Shown: positions 10,158 to 22,714, numbered from the stretch's first letter. The stretch: DNA of 64,000 nucleotides from Orobanche coerulescens (GCA_033398695.1 CM065815.1:147047001-147111000), one strand, 5' to 3'. Program-made: numbers and translations. The notes: generated by a model not told the origin, from the letters alone.

Positions 10158-10174
10158 TAGGTTGAGAAAACCTA
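10158..10174 (+). other. Hairpin next to PBS, unit 1
   Basis: TAGGTT and AACCTA form a stem directly after the primer site. An equivalent hairpin occurs in element C (50430-50446). A packaging or dimerisation role is conjecture. Confidence 0.5.
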
Positions 10175-12363
10175 GGCATTTGGGTCGAGTTGGGTCATGT
10201 TTTTGTCGCGTCATTCGAGTTGTCGATTGACGAATATTAGAGCCGTGAGTTTTTATTGTTCGCTCAGGCTTGTGCGTGATGTGATTTGCCAGTATCGTAC
10301 TGGGCTTGTTATAACTTTTCCAAATGGCATTAACAAGATTCTTTGGAATGAGATGTATTGTGTTCTTGAGTCGAACTGATTTGGCAAACGTGTGTTTTGA
10401 AAACATCCATGTCGAGTATTTTCTAGAGTCGAGACATGTGCCAGTATCACGGGGAATCGTCGGCTTCACGATCTGTAAGTATTTGTATTTTTGAATTTCA
10501 TTGAGATTTATTGCCGTTCTAAGTTGATATGTTTTGAGATTCAGCAGATATCATGCGTTACAGTATGAGATGTCAGAGTGGGACAGGATTGATGATCTTG
10601 AGAAACTATGATTTTGGAAATCAGTATGTTGGTTAGATTTTGGAACGGAATTGTGCATTTGGGGAGAAATATTGTGCATGGTTGAGAAGAACATGTAGCA
10701 TGTAAATTCATTTTGTGATATATGAAACTGCTTTTGAGCATTTGAAAACGATACTTTTTAAAATGAATGTTTTACAGATGTTTTACGGAAAATGATTTTT
10801 GGGCCGAGACCCAATAAATTTTGAAATAGTTTTGTAACTCAGGACTTGGAGTCCGAAAAGAGTTTTCTACTTTTTAAAATTCTTCTAATGTGGAACGAGA
10901 TACGGGCTGAGACCCTAATGTTTCAAAAGGCTTTTTTTCTTGTTTTCTAAAACTCCCGAGATCTGTAAAATACTTTACCAATCGTTTACTTATGCTAATT
11001 CCGCCTTTCGAGGCTTTGGTTTACTTGTTCAAATAAAACTTCTCGGGAAGTATTTCGCTGTATTGATCCGTTTCAATATTTTGTCATATCATATTTAAGG
11101 TGATCCAGGATGGGTTAATGACTGACGTTGCGAGTCATATGTGGACAGGAGTTTTTAGTCGGAGTTTATATTTGAGATTTTGGAACTCTATCGTGTGTTT
11201 TTCCGATGGAATATCAGTGGATATTGGTGACGAGCTGAAGTGGTATACAGGAGTATGGATATGCACAAGCATTTGCATAAATTCCATTTTATTTAATCGT
11301 GCATATTCGAAAAGAATTTTGATCGAGAACTTGGCACCAGCGAGCCAATTTAATTTTTAAAATTGATTTCGTGGTCTTACGAGATGTTTTGAGTTTTCAA
11401 ACTCTTGAAAGAATTTTCGAAAAATTTGTCTTCTTGACGAGACTATATGATTTCAAACTGGTTTTGAAAGTATGATTGATATACATACGCATTTGGTGCA
11501 TAGTACATAACATAGTGAAGTTGCGAGTGTGACTCATGAACTGGTTATGACATTCCTATGGTACGATGAATAGAGATCCGAACTTTGGTATGGTAGTAGC
11601 TCGACTTTACCATAGTGATCTTCGAATGATTTCTTTGTAAGTGCAGATTTGGGGTTGTTGACCTCATGCTGGTTGTTTTGAGTATCGATTGGTTGTTCCC
11701 ACTCCATGTATAATTTTTATATGTTCGACGGGTTGTGATTGGTTGTTCGTACGCCGAGGGATATGCTCACCAGTCGGGTATGTTTATTGAGATACACTGT
11801 ATGTGATTGGTGTGTCATTTTGAGAATGTTATTCTTTCGTATATTTGTTTATGTGGTTTTGTGTTGATCGTGTTGGAGTTTATCACGTTGATGATATTCT
11901 CGATTGTGTTTTGACCTCTGGTAGGTCATATTGGAATTTATCATGTCGATGATAAATTCGGTTGATTGTTGATCATTGTTGGTGATCATCTGAGCGTTCG
12001 GATTTTGTGTCAATGTTTCGGGATTCGTATCATTGTTTTGGGCAGTTGTTTCGCAAATGTATTGTGTATTATTCGTCTTATCGGAATTCGGACTTGATTA
12101 TGGAATCAGGCAGACAAAATTTGATTCGGGCAGATTGCTTCATCCGAAGGTGATATATTTTGTTGAGACTCAAGGAATTGTGATTGTAAAGTGTATTGAG
12201 ACTTTACAGTGAGGTCACTAGCTAGTATCTCAGGAGATCTTCGACTTTGCGCATTGGTAAGTATGCTGTTGTGGTTATTCTATAGTGATGATGATTGATC
12301 ATTGTCGTGATGGTTTTGGGATATTTTGGGTTGAACGGTATGTTTGTTTGTTTTATGACGGAT

Positions 12364-12404
12364 TGCAAGTTTCGAGGACGAAACTTATTTTAAGTGGTGT
12401 AGAA
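12364..12404 (+). other. Polypurine-tract region, unit 1
   Basis: TTTCGAGGACGAAACTTATT followed by AAGTGGTGTAGAA, immediately before the TGTAATATCC start of LTR A2. The purine tract is degenerate compared with elements B, D and E. Confidence 0.6.
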
Positions 12405-12661
12405 TGTAATATCCGGAATTTCTACTACCGATGTTTAAAATTATTTTATCCGAGTTATGTTGTACAGCGTGGAATCTGTACAGTATGGATAAAATAATGA
12501 AGGACTGAGATGTCAGTATTGGTATAATTGTTGTATTTGGTCGAAAATTGTATTTAAGAATATTATTGGATTCAGTGTTTGTGTTCAGTGTGTCTTATGT
12601 TCGTTTTTGATATGTCGAGACGTTGGACAAGAATAGCTGAAATTGGCTAAGTGTAACACTA

Positions 12662-13190
12662 TTAGCGCACGCTAATAATCATGAGTAGCGCACGCTATCG
12701 TGCAGGTTTAGCGCACGCTACAGATATAAGATAACGCACGCTAATGCAGTCCGATCGGAAGGAATCTACGCGTGGACCAGGCCACTTTCGGCGCACGTTC
12801 TGATAAGTCAACGGATGTTGTAATGTAGTGTTAGCGCACGCTAATGCATGTTGATTAGCGCACGCTAACTGTATATCGGTCAACAGGGAATCTTGGCTTT
12901 ATTGGTTGCTTTCGGCATGTGGGGTCACGAGCATCTTCGTGGTAGGTGTAGACTGTAGCAAGTCAACTGGTATTAGCGCACGCTAAAGGTAAATGACTTG
13001 CGTACGCTAAGCAGGATGTTTTACGTACATTAATGCATGGGCATTACGTACGTAAGCTAGTTTACGAAGCGAGGCAGTAGCCTCTGGGCTTCGATAGCGC
13101 ACGCTAACAAAGTCAGGTAGCACACGCTAAGGCTGTTGCGCACGCTAAACATAAGGTTTAGCGCACGCTAGTAATATACTTTATAAAAGG
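12662..13190 (+). promoter_or_regulatory. U3 palindrome array and TATA box, LTR A2
   Basis: Same array as in A1 with scattered substitutions within motifs (for example AGCACACGCTAA and ACGTACATTAA), followed by TTATAAAAGG at 13181-13190. Confidence 0.7.
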
Positions 13191-13844
13191 GGACAGACGG
13201 GTTTTGAGATGCATTTAGTCCATTCTTTCTCCTTCAGTCGATAGAGAGAGCTTTGGGAGGTTGTGGAGGTTCCCAAACACCGTGAGATGATAATCTTTAA
13301 CAAACATTAGATTGAGAGCTTGGATTCAAGCCTTGTTCTTCAAGTTGTTCATGATTCTTTGGATGGAGTTCTAGTGTTCTTCTTTTTGGTTCATCTAAAC
13401 CAGGTAATCTTCGTATTCCTTCGTTAGTGGTTCGTTTTTCTTGGATGATTTCATGCAAGGAGCATGTTGGATAATCATATGATGATGTTCAATGGAATTT
13501 TGATAAGAGTTTCGGACGTTAGTTAAGATTCTTCATACCATAAGGATGTTGATTCATTTAACCCGATCTAAGAAGGATTTCTGAATCTTGGTAATTATAA
13601 TGGTTGATATAAATGAGATGAATCATGATACTAGGTTGAATTCCAGATTTAGCATGATATGATCCTTGTTATCGAGTCGGTTTGATTGTTGATGTTGTTA
13701 TTGATATATGGACATTGACATGATCATGGTGATAATTATGTGGTCGTTTATCTTCAAGAGATATGGAGATTTATGTCTTCCTTCATTCGGTTTCGTAGTC
13801 GCAAGATGTGAGTCGATGTTTGGAATGCATGCCACTGTACATCA

Positions 13845-13928
13845 TTAGCGCACGCTAAGCTTACTGGCTAGCGCACGCTAACGGGACAACTTAGCGCACG
13901 CTACGTTATGCGTTTAACGTACGCTAAG
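13845..13928 (+). promoter_or_regulatory. Second palindrome cluster, LTR A2
   Basis: Four AGCGCACGCTA-type motifs, as in A1. Confidence 0.6.
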
Positions 13929-14243
13929 TAGGCAGACAGTGCAGTATTTTTGTGTTTTGATTATGAATTCGTGATGGTTTGACTTGGTTGGTTACATTGT
14001 GTTTATTCGAGGTTGTGTTGAACCGTTGAGTTCGATTGGTTAGTTTTATCGGTTGTTGATTGTTATCGGATATGTGTTATTTGATTTCTTCGATAGGTTG
14101 AGACTATTGATCGGTGATTATAACCGGATATTGCGGTCGTGTTCGAGTATGTCCATTATATTGCTTTTGATCGGGGCTGAGGAGCTCGTAGACAAAGGCA
14201 TTATGACTGGTAGCGGCTTCATCATCATCGTATCGGTATCGAG

Positions 14244-14259
14244 GCAAGTTATTACTTGC
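14244..14259 (+). other. Conserved LTR hairpin, A2
   Basis: GCAAGTTATTACTTGC, identical to A1. Confidence 0.7.
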
Positions 14260-14756
14260 TCAGTTATAATATTTAATGAATGGTTTCAGTTTCATTTCGT
14301 TTATAATGCATATGACGATGATTATTATTGTGAACTTTGGGTATTCGGATTGCATATCGTTCTTTCGATTCTGGGAGGTTAATCATAATGTATATGCTTT
14401 ATCTCAGTTATTGGTATGTTCGAATATCGAGGTTACATTATGGTAAAGACGAGGATATGAATATCTATAGTTCATCGTACGTTTGGATCGCCGAGCATTG
14501 AGGATAATCGTCGGTGATGATTGGACATCGAGGTTGCTCCCGAATGACTCGGGGCAAGTATTCCATATTGGTTATGGTTTAGTGTTATTTATTTTGGTCT
14601 CGTACATTTTTTTTCATGTTGTTGAACATGGAGTCGTCCTAGTAAATTGTCATGTTATCGTGCATGTTATGTTGTTCATGTTGATGAACATGTTGATTTG
14701 CATATGTGTATGCATATTGTGTTGTTTATGTTGTGTAAATAATCCGATGGGATTAT

Positions 14757-14923
14757 GAGGATCCATGCTGAGGGCGCTGGATCGAATGTCCACCATGCGT
14801 TGGTTCGACGGGATCATCATGGGGATCTATGCTGAGGGCGCTGGATCGTTGGACAGGTTTTCCACCATGCGTTGGTTCGACGGGATCATCATGGGGATCT
14901 ATGCTGAGGGCGCTGGATCGTTG
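14757..14923 (+). repeat. 72-bp tandem repeat in LTR A2
   Basis: Same block as 8850-9016. Confidence 0.8.
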
Positions 14924-16041
14924 GATTACCAGTATTGTGTTGATGGAATCTTGTGAATTCGCATCATTGATTTTATCATGTGTTGTTGTGCATATGTATA
15001 TTGTTGGTTATCCACCTCGTGTTGACCTGTAGGATCATCATGGGATCTATGCTGAGGGCGCTGGATCGTCGGATTTCCATTGAGTATACATGATTGTTAT
15101 TGTTATGATCATATTGACGCGGTCATATGAGTATGCATTTGTAGGTCTTATGTTAGGACCTTATCCGTATTGCATTGTTCTGATTCCGGATTAGACTGAT
15201 ATGATTATCGTGGCACATCATATCTCGAGGTATGTTCCATATTTGCTTTGGTCTTGTCTTTGGTGGACAATCGGTTATCGTCTTGGGATTTGATGATATT
15301 ATTCGATGGATCGTATTGGTCAGAAATGGTAGATTTCCGTATCGTGAGTTGGTTATGATAGTTTGAGGATCTTGAGTATTGTTTGAGGTACAATACAGAT
15401 ATTATGTTCGAGTTTATTGATTAATCGAGTACATGATGTAAAATGTGATAATGGTTATTCTGATGAGAATTACTTGAGTAAGTAAAGTTATGGCGGTAAG
15501 ATTACATTGGTCGTATTCTTATTCTGTATTCTCATTGGTATGTATTATTGATGTGATGTGATTGATATCATTGTTGGATATTATGGTGACCCGTCGTGGG
15601 ATTTCTTTTTAGGTTCTCGGAGTATCGAGCTTGTAGCGGTCGTGAAGAGATGAGCTTCCCGGAGGATACTGGCTAGGACATGTTGTGTGCATTGAGTTTC
15701 TTGATTGGTTCTTGTATTCCGCTGCTAGAGTATCTTCATGGTCGGTCTTTTTCCGCTGCGTGAGTATTTTGAAATGCTCTTTTCGTATCTAGTAACTGAG
15801 GTTACTTTGGAAATCGTTTTCTAAACTTTTGAGTGTCGGCTGTTTGGCCTTGCGATTTCAAATGAGTTTTTACGATTTATTTTGATAAATGGATTTTATA
15901 AGTCTTTGTGAATTTTTAAAGATAGTACTGTCGTTGGCCTCTTGGGCATTTGTAAATGTTTGCGAAAATTTCCTTGACCTTGTGGGTTCCATCTCGGGGC
16001 CCACGGCCCGTAATATTCCCGTCGGATCTGGGGGTGTTACA

Positions 16042-18304
16042 GAATATGGTATCGGAGCTTAGGTTGAGAAAACCTAGGCATTTGGGTCGAGTTGGGTCAT
16101 GTTTTTGTCGCGTCATTCGAGTTGTCGATTGACGAATATTAGAGCCGTGAGTTTTTATTGTTCGCTCAGGCTTGTGCGTGATGTGATTTGCCGATCGCAT
16201 CGGGCTTGTTATAACTTTTCCAAATGGCATTAACAAGATTCTTTGGAATGAGATGTATTGTGTTCTTGAGTCGAACTGATTTGGCAAACGTGTGTTTTGA
16301 AAACATCCATGTCGAGTATTTTCTAGAGTCGAGACATGTGCCAGTATCACGGGGAATCGTCGGCTTCACGATCTGTAAGTATTTGTATTTTTGAATTTCA
16401 TTGAGATTTATTGCCGTTCTAAGTTGATATGTTTTGAGATTCAGCAGATATCATGCGTTACAGTATGAGATGTCAGAGTGGGACAGGATTGATGATCTTG
16501 AGAAACTATGATTTTGGAAATCAGTATGTTGGTTAGATTTTGGAACGGAATTGTGCATTTGGGGAGAAATATTGTGCATGGTTGAGAAGAACATGTAGAA
16601 TGTAAATTCATTTTGTGATATATGAAACTGCTTTTGAGCATTTGAAAACGATACTTTTCAAAATGAATGTTTTACAGATGTTTTACGGAAAATGATTTTT
16701 GGGCCGAGACCCAATAAATTTTGAAATAGTTTTGTAACTCAGGACTTGGAGTCCGAAAAGAGTTTTCTACTTTTTAAAATTCTTCTAATGTGGAACGAGA
16801 TACGGGCTGAGACCCTAATGTTTCAAAAGGCTTTTTTTCTTGTTTTCTAAAACTCCCGAGATCTGTAAAACACTTTACCAATCGTTTACTTATGTTAATT
16901 CCGCCTTTCGAGGCTTTGGTTTACTTGTTCAAATAAAACTTCTCGGGAAGTATTTCGCTGTATTGATCCGTTTCAATATTTTGTCATATCATATTTAAGG
17001 TGATCCAGGATGGGTTAATGACTGACGCTGCGAGTCATATGTGGACAAGAGTTTTTAGTCGGAGTTTATATTTGAGATTTTGGAACTCTATCGTGTGTTT
17101 TTCCGATGGAATATCAGTGGATATTGGTGACGAGCCGAAGTGGTATACAGGAGTATGGATATGCACAAGCATTTGCATAAATTCCATTTTATTTAATCGT
17201 GCATATTCGAAAAGAATTTTGATCGAGAACTTGGCACCAGCGAGCCGATTTAATTTTTAAAATTGATTTCGTGGTCTTACGAGATGTTTTGAGTTTTCAA
17301 ACTCTTGAAAGAATTTTCGAAAAATTTGTCTTCTTGACGAGACTATATGATTTCAAACTGGTTTTGAAAGTATGATTGATATACATACACATTTGGTGCA
17401 TAGTACATAACATAGTGAAGTTGCGAGTGTGACTCATGAACTGGTTATGACATTCCTATGGTACGATGAATAGAGATCCGAACTTTGGTATGGTAGTAGC
17501 TCGACTTTACCATAGTTATCTTCGAATGATTTCTTTGTAAGTGCAGATTTGGGGTTGTTGACCTCATGCTGGTTGTTTTGAGTATTGATTGGTTGTTCCC
17601 ACTCCATGTATAATTTTTATATGTTCGACGGGTTGTGATTGGTTGTTCGTACGCCGAGGGATATGCTCACCAGTCGGGTATGTTTATTGAGATACACTGT
17701 ATGTGATTGGTGTGTCATTTTGAGAATGTTATTCTTTCGTAAATTTGTTTATGTGGTTCTGTGTTGATCGTGTTGGAGTTTATCACGTTGATGATATTCT
17801 CGATTGTGTTTTGACCTCTGGTAGGTCATATTGGAATTTATCATGTCGATGATAAATTCGGCTGATTGTTGATCATTGTTGGTGATCATCTGAGCATTCG
17901 GATTTTGTGTCAATGTTTCGGGATTCGTATCGTTGTTTTGGGCAGTTGTTTCGCATATGTATTGTGTATTATTCGTCTTATCGGAATTGGGACTTGATTA
18001 TGGAATTAGGCAGACAGAATTTGATTCGGGCAGATTGCTTCATCCGAAGGTGATATATTTTGTTGAGACTCAAGGAATTGTGATTGTAAAGTGTATTGAG
18101 ACTTTACAGTGAGGTCACAAGCTAGTATCTCAGGAGATCCTCGACTTTGCGCATTGGTAAGTATGCTGTTGTGGTTATTCTATAGTGATGATGATTGATC
18201 ATTGTCGTGATGGTTTTGGGATATTTTGGGTTGAACGGTATATTTGTTTGTTTTATGATGGATTGCAAGTTTCGAGGACGAAACTTATTTTAAGTGGTGT
18301 AGAA
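16042..18304 (+). mobile_element. Internal region of array A, unit 2 (non-coding)
   Basis: 2,263 bp, nearly identical to unit 1. The primer site is at 16047-16058 and the PPT context at about 18264-18304. A local difference near 16192 (GCCGATCGCATCGGG for GCCAGTATCGTACTGGG) shows the two units are not exact copies. No coding capacity. Confidence 0.85.
16047..16058 (+). other. Primer-binding site, array A unit 2
   Basis: TGGTATCGGAGC, followed by the same TAGGTT/AACCTA hairpin as in unit 1. Confidence 0.85.
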
Positions 18305-18561
18305 TATAATATCCGGAATTTCTACTACCGATGTTTAATATTATTTTATCCGAGTTATGTTGTACAGCGTGGAATCTGTACAGTATGGATAAAATAATGA
18401 AGGACTGAGATGTCAGTATTGGTATAATTGTTGTATTTGGTCGAAAATTGTATTTAAGAATATTATTGGATTCAGTGTTTGTGTTCAGTGTGTCTTATGT
18501 TCGTTTTTGATATGTCGAGACATTGGACAAGAATAGCTGAAATTGGCTAAGTGTAACACTA

Positions 18562-19090
18562 TTAGCGCACGCTAATAATCATGAGTAGCGCACGCTATCG
18601 TGCAGGTTTAGCGCACGATACAGATATAAGATAACGCACGCTAATGCAGTCCGATCGGAAGGAATCTACGCGTGGACCAGGCCACTTTCGGCGCACGTTC
18701 TGATAAGTCAACGGATGTTGTAATGTAGTGTTAGCGCACGCTAATGCATGTTGATTAGCACACGCTAACTGTATATCGGTCAACAGGGAATCTTGGCTTT
18801 ATTGGTTGCTTTCGGCATGTGGGGTCACGAGCATCTTCGTGGTAGGTGTAGACTGTAGCAAGTCAACTGGTATTAGCGCATGCTAAAGGTAAATGACTTG
18901 CGTACGCTAAGCAGGATGTTTTACGTACGTTAATGCATGGGCATTACGTACGTAAGCTAGTTTACGAAGCGAGGCAGTAGCCTCTGGGCTTCGATAGCGC
19001 ACGCTAACAAAGTCAGGTAGCGCACGCTAAGGCTATTGCGCACGCTAAACATAAGGTTTAGCGCATGCTAGTAATATACTTTATAAAAGG
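18562..19090 (+). promoter_or_regulatory. U3 palindrome array and TATA box, LTR A3
   Basis: Same array; several motifs carry single changes (AGCGCATGCTA, AGCACACGCTAA, AGCGCACGATA). TTATAAAAGG is at 19081-19090. Confidence 0.7.
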
Positions 19091-19742
19091 GACAGACGGG
19101 TTTTGAGATGCATTTAGTCCATTCATTCTCCTTGATCGATAGAGAGAGCTTTGGGAGGTTACGGAGGTTCCCAAACACCGTGAGATGATAATCTTTAACA
19201 AACATTAGATTGAGAGCTTGGATTCAAGCCTTGTTCTTCAAGTTGTTCATGATTCTTTGGATGGAGTTCTAGTGTTCTTCTTTTTGGTTCATCTAAACCA
19301 GGTAATCTTCGTATTCCTTCGTTAGTGGTTCGTTTTTCTTGGATGATTTCATGCAAGGAGCATGTTGGATAATCATATGATGATGTTCAATGGAATTTTG
19401 ATAAGAGTTTCGGACGTTAGTTAAGATTCTTCATACCATAAGGATGTTGATTCATTTAACCCGATCTAAGAAGGATTTCTGAATCTTGGTAATTATATTG
19501 GTTGATATAAATGAGATGAATCATGATACTAGGTTGAATTCCAGATTTAGCATGATACGATCCTTGTTATCGAGTCGGTTTGATTGTTGATGTTGTTATT
19601 GATATATGGACATTGACATGATCATGGTGATAATTATGTGGTCGTTTATCTTCAAGAGATATGGAGATTTATGTCTTCCTTCATTCGGTTTCGTAGTCGC
19701 AAGATGTGATTCGATGTTTGGAATGCATGCCACTGTACAGCA

Positions 19743-19825
19743 TTAGCGCACGCTAAGCTTACTGGCTAGTGCACGCTAACGGGACAACTTAGCGCACGCT
19801 ACGTTATGCGTTTAACGTACGCTAA
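19743..19825 (+). promoter_or_regulatory. Second palindrome cluster, LTR A3
   Basis: Four motifs as in A1, one changed to AGTGCACGCTAA. Confidence 0.6.
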
Positions 19826-20142
19826 GTAGGTAGACAGTGCAGTATTTTTGTGTTTTGATTATGAATTCGTGATGGTTTGACTTGGTTGGTTCTGACTGTG
19901 TTTATTCGAGGTTGTGTTGAACCGTTGAGTTCGATTGGTTAGTTTTATCGGTTGTTGATTGTTATCGGATATGTGTTATTTGATTTCTTCGATAGGTTGA
20001 GACTATTGATCGGTGATTATAACCGGATATTGCGGTCGTGTTCGAGTATGTCCATTGTATTGCTTTTGATCGGGGCTGAGGAGCTCGTAGACAAAGGCAT
20101 TATGACTGTTAGCGGCTTCATCATCATCGTATCGGTATCGAG

Positions 20143-20158
20143 GCAAGTTATTACTTGC
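20143..20158 (+). other. Conserved LTR hairpin, A3
   Basis: GCAAGTTATTACTTGC, identical to A1. Confidence 0.7.
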
Positions 20159-20655
20159 TCAGTTATAATATTTAATGAATGGTTTCAGTTTCATTTCGTG
20201 TATAATGCATATGACGATGATAATTATTGTGAACTTTGGGTATTCGGATCGCATATCGTTCTTTCGATTCTGGGAGGTAAATCATAATGTATATGCTTTA
20301 TCTCAGTTATTGGTATGTTCGAATATCGAGGTTACATTGTGGTAAAGACGAGGATATGAATATCTATAGTTCATCGTACGTTTGGATCGCTGAGCATTGA
20401 GGATAATCGTCGGTGATGATTGGACATCGAGGTTGCTCCCGAAGGACTCGGGGCAAGTATTCCATATTGGTTATGGTTTAGTGTTATTTATTTTGGTCTC
20501 GTACATTTTCTTTCATGTTGTTGAACATGGAGTCGTCCTAGTAAATTTTCATGTTATCGTGCATGTTATGTTGTTCATGTTGATGAACATGTTGATTTGC
20601 ATATGTGTATGCATATTGTGTTGTTTATGTTGTGTAAATAATCCGATGGGATTAT

Positions 20656-20822
20656 GAGGATCCATGCTGAGGGCGCTAGATCGAATGTCCACCATGCGTT
20701 GGTTCGACGGGATCATCATGGGGATCTATGCCGAGGGCACTGGATCGTTGGACAGGTTTTCCACCATGCGTTGGTTCGACGAGATCATCATGGGGATCTA
20801 TGCTGAGGGCGCTGGATCGTTG
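20656..20822 (+). repeat. 72-bp tandem repeat in LTR A3
   Basis: Same block as 8850-9016. Confidence 0.8.
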
Positions 20823-21942
20823 GATTACCAGTATTGTGTTGATGGAATCTTGTGAATTCGCATCATTGATTTTATCATGTGTTGTTGTGCATATGTATAT
20901 TGTTGGTTATCCACCTCATGTTGATCTGTAGGATCATCGTGGGATCTATACTGAGGGCGCTGGATCGTCGGATTTCCATTGAGTATACATGATTGTTATT
21001 GTTATGATCATATTGACGCGGTCATATGAGTATGCATTTGTAGGTCTTATGTTAGGACCTTATCCGTATTGCATTGTTCTGATCCCGGATTAGACTGATA
21101 TGATTATCGTGGCACATCATATCTCGAGGTATGTTCCATATTTGCTTTGGTCTTGTCTTTGGTGAACAATCGGTTATCGTCTTGGGATTTGATGATATTA
21201 TTCGATGGATCGTATTGGTCAGAAATGGTAGATTTTTGTATCGTGAGTTGGTTATGATAGTTTGAGGATCTTGAGTATTGTTTGAGGTACAATACAGATA
21301 TTATGTTCGAGTTTATTGGTTAATCGAGTACAGGATGTAAAATGTGATAATGGTTATTCTGATGAGAATTACTTGAGTAAGTAAAGTTATGGCGGTAAGA
21401 TTACATTGGTCGTATTCTTATTCTGTATTCTCATTGGTATGTATTATTGATGTGATGTGATTGATATCATTGTTGGATATTATGGCTGACCCGTCGGGAT
21501 TTCTTTTTAGGTTCTCGGAGTATCGAGCTTGTAGCGGTCGTGAAGAGATGAGCTTCCCGGAGGATACTGGCTAGGACATGTTGTGTGCATTGAGTTTCTT
21601 GATTGGTTCTTGTATTCCGCTGCTAGAGTATCTTCATGGTCGGTCTTTTTCCGCTGCGTGAGTATTTTGAAATGCTTTTTTGGTATCTAGTAACTGAGGT
21701 TACTTTGGAAATCGTTTTATAAACTTTTGAGTGTCGGTTGTTTGGCCTTGCGATTTCAAATGAGTTTTTACGACGATTTTTGATAAATGGATTTTATAAG
21801 TCTTTGTCAATTTTTAAAGATAGTACCGTCGTTGGCCTCTTGGGCATTTATAAATGTTTGCGAAAATTTCCTTCAGCCTTGTGGGTTCCATCTCGGGGAC
21901 CACGGCGCTGTAATATTCCCGGTCGGATCTGGGGGTGTTACA

Positions 21943-22714
21943 GAATGAATATGACCCATATACCTTATGATTTAATTCCAAAATCCGGAAGACAACATAC
22001 TATTCAAATCTCCAGAATTCACACTTATACTCATTGCTATATGAATTATAAATGAAATGAAACCGAAATCATTCATTAAATATTATAAACTGAACAAGTA
22101 ATAACTTGCCTCAATACCGACACAATGATGAAGCCGTTACCAATTTCCTTGCCTTTGTCTACGAGCTCCTCGACCCCGACCATAGCAATCTACAAGTATC
22201 CTTGAACTTGACTGCAATGCAGAGTTCTAATCAACAATCAATTATCACAGCATATTGTAATAATCAATAAACAATAAATTCAATAACAATCAATAATTGA
22301 TATAAACAATCAACAAATCCAACAGTTCAATAAAACTTCAATCTTATACAAAATTGAACAACTCAATCATTCAATCACAAATCCATAACCACAACACGAT
22401 TCCACAATCCGATAATCATATCAACAATCACTTCAACCGATAACAAGGATTACATAACATACTCAATTCCGAATCTACCCCATATACGAATTAACAAGAT
22501 TCCTCCTTGTTCATAATCATAAATTCATATTAAAACAATAATACCAATATAATCAACAATCCGAACTATCCAAATAGTTCAATACCACGAATAATCATAT
22601 TCTAAGATATATATCCTCATATCACCATATTCCTCAACAAGCTCCATGAAACATAAGGAACTACAACAACACTCCCATATTTTATGATCATACGAAGTAA
22701 ACAACGACAACAAC
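21943..22714 (-). repeat. LTR relic A-prime, segment 2
   Basis: It resumes the minus-strand LTR broken at 6497. The CCTTATGATTTA stretch, the hairpin complement (22094-22109, one arm mutated) and TTTGTCTACGAGCTCCTCG align with 8250-8500 of LTR A1 in reverse complement. The first 5 bp are the target duplication of array A and the last 5 bp (ACAAC, 22710-22714) that of element C. Confidence 0.8.
22094..22109 (-). other. Conserved LTR hairpin, A-prime relic
   Basis: Minus-strand GCAAGTTATTACTTGT; the last base of the stem has decayed. Confidence 0.55.

Larger units (their letters stand above)
10140..12404 (+). mobile_element. Internal region of array A, unit 1 (non-coding)
   Basis: 2,265 bp between LTR A1 and A2. 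It starts with GAATATGGTATCGGAGC and ends TTTCGAGGACGAAACTTATT then AAGTGGTGTAGAA, the usual plant gypsy PPT context. There is no gag, protease, RT or integrase; open frames are short and domain-free. Part of it (about 10800-11060) resembles the LTR of family C, and 11690-11790 resembles the LTR of family D. Confidence 0.85.
12405..16041 (+). repeat. Family A LTR, copy 2 (shared central LTR)
   Basis: 3,637 bp, with the same architecture as copy 1. It is the 3' LTR of unit 1 and the 5' LTR of unit 2. Landmarks: palindrome array 12662-13170, TATA 13181, donor-like GT at 13404, second cluster 13845-13928, hairpin 14244-14259, 72-bp repeats 14757-14923. The high similarity to copies 1 and 3 indicates recent origin. 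Confidence 0.92.
6498..21942 (+). mobile_element. Array A: tandem Ty3/gypsy-type element, LTR-int-LTR-int-LTR
   Basis: A 15,445-bp plus-strand insertion of three near-identical LTRs of about 3.64 kb (6498-10139, 12405-16041, 18305-21942) separated by two near-identical internal regions of about 2.26 kb. LTRs run from TGTAATATCCGGAATT (TATAAT... in copy 3) to GGGGGTGTTACA. Each internal region starts with TGGTATCGGAGC (initiator-Met tRNA primer site) and ends at the AGTGGTGTAGAA tract. Flanks are TAATG (6493-6497) and GAATG (21943-21947), a target duplication with one mismatch. There is no gag or pol, so it is a LARD-like non-autonomous element. The shared central LTR implies recombination between copies or insertion of a multimer. 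Confidence 0.9.
18305..21942 (+). repeat. Family A LTR, copy 3 (terminal)
   Basis: 3,638 bp. It begins TATAATATCC, so the terminal TG has become TA, and ends GGGGGTGTTACA at 21942. Landmarks: array 18562-19070, TATA 19081, donor-like GT at 19302, second cluster 19743-19825, hairpin 20143-20158, 72-bp repeats 20656-20822. The flanking GAATG pairs with TAATG before 6498. Confidence 0.92.

Noticed and set aside
10041..10469. 142-codon minus-strand frame over the LTR-interior junction of array A
   Set aside because: It crosses the LTR end and primer site on the antisense strand and is changed in unit 2; it is a shadow frame.
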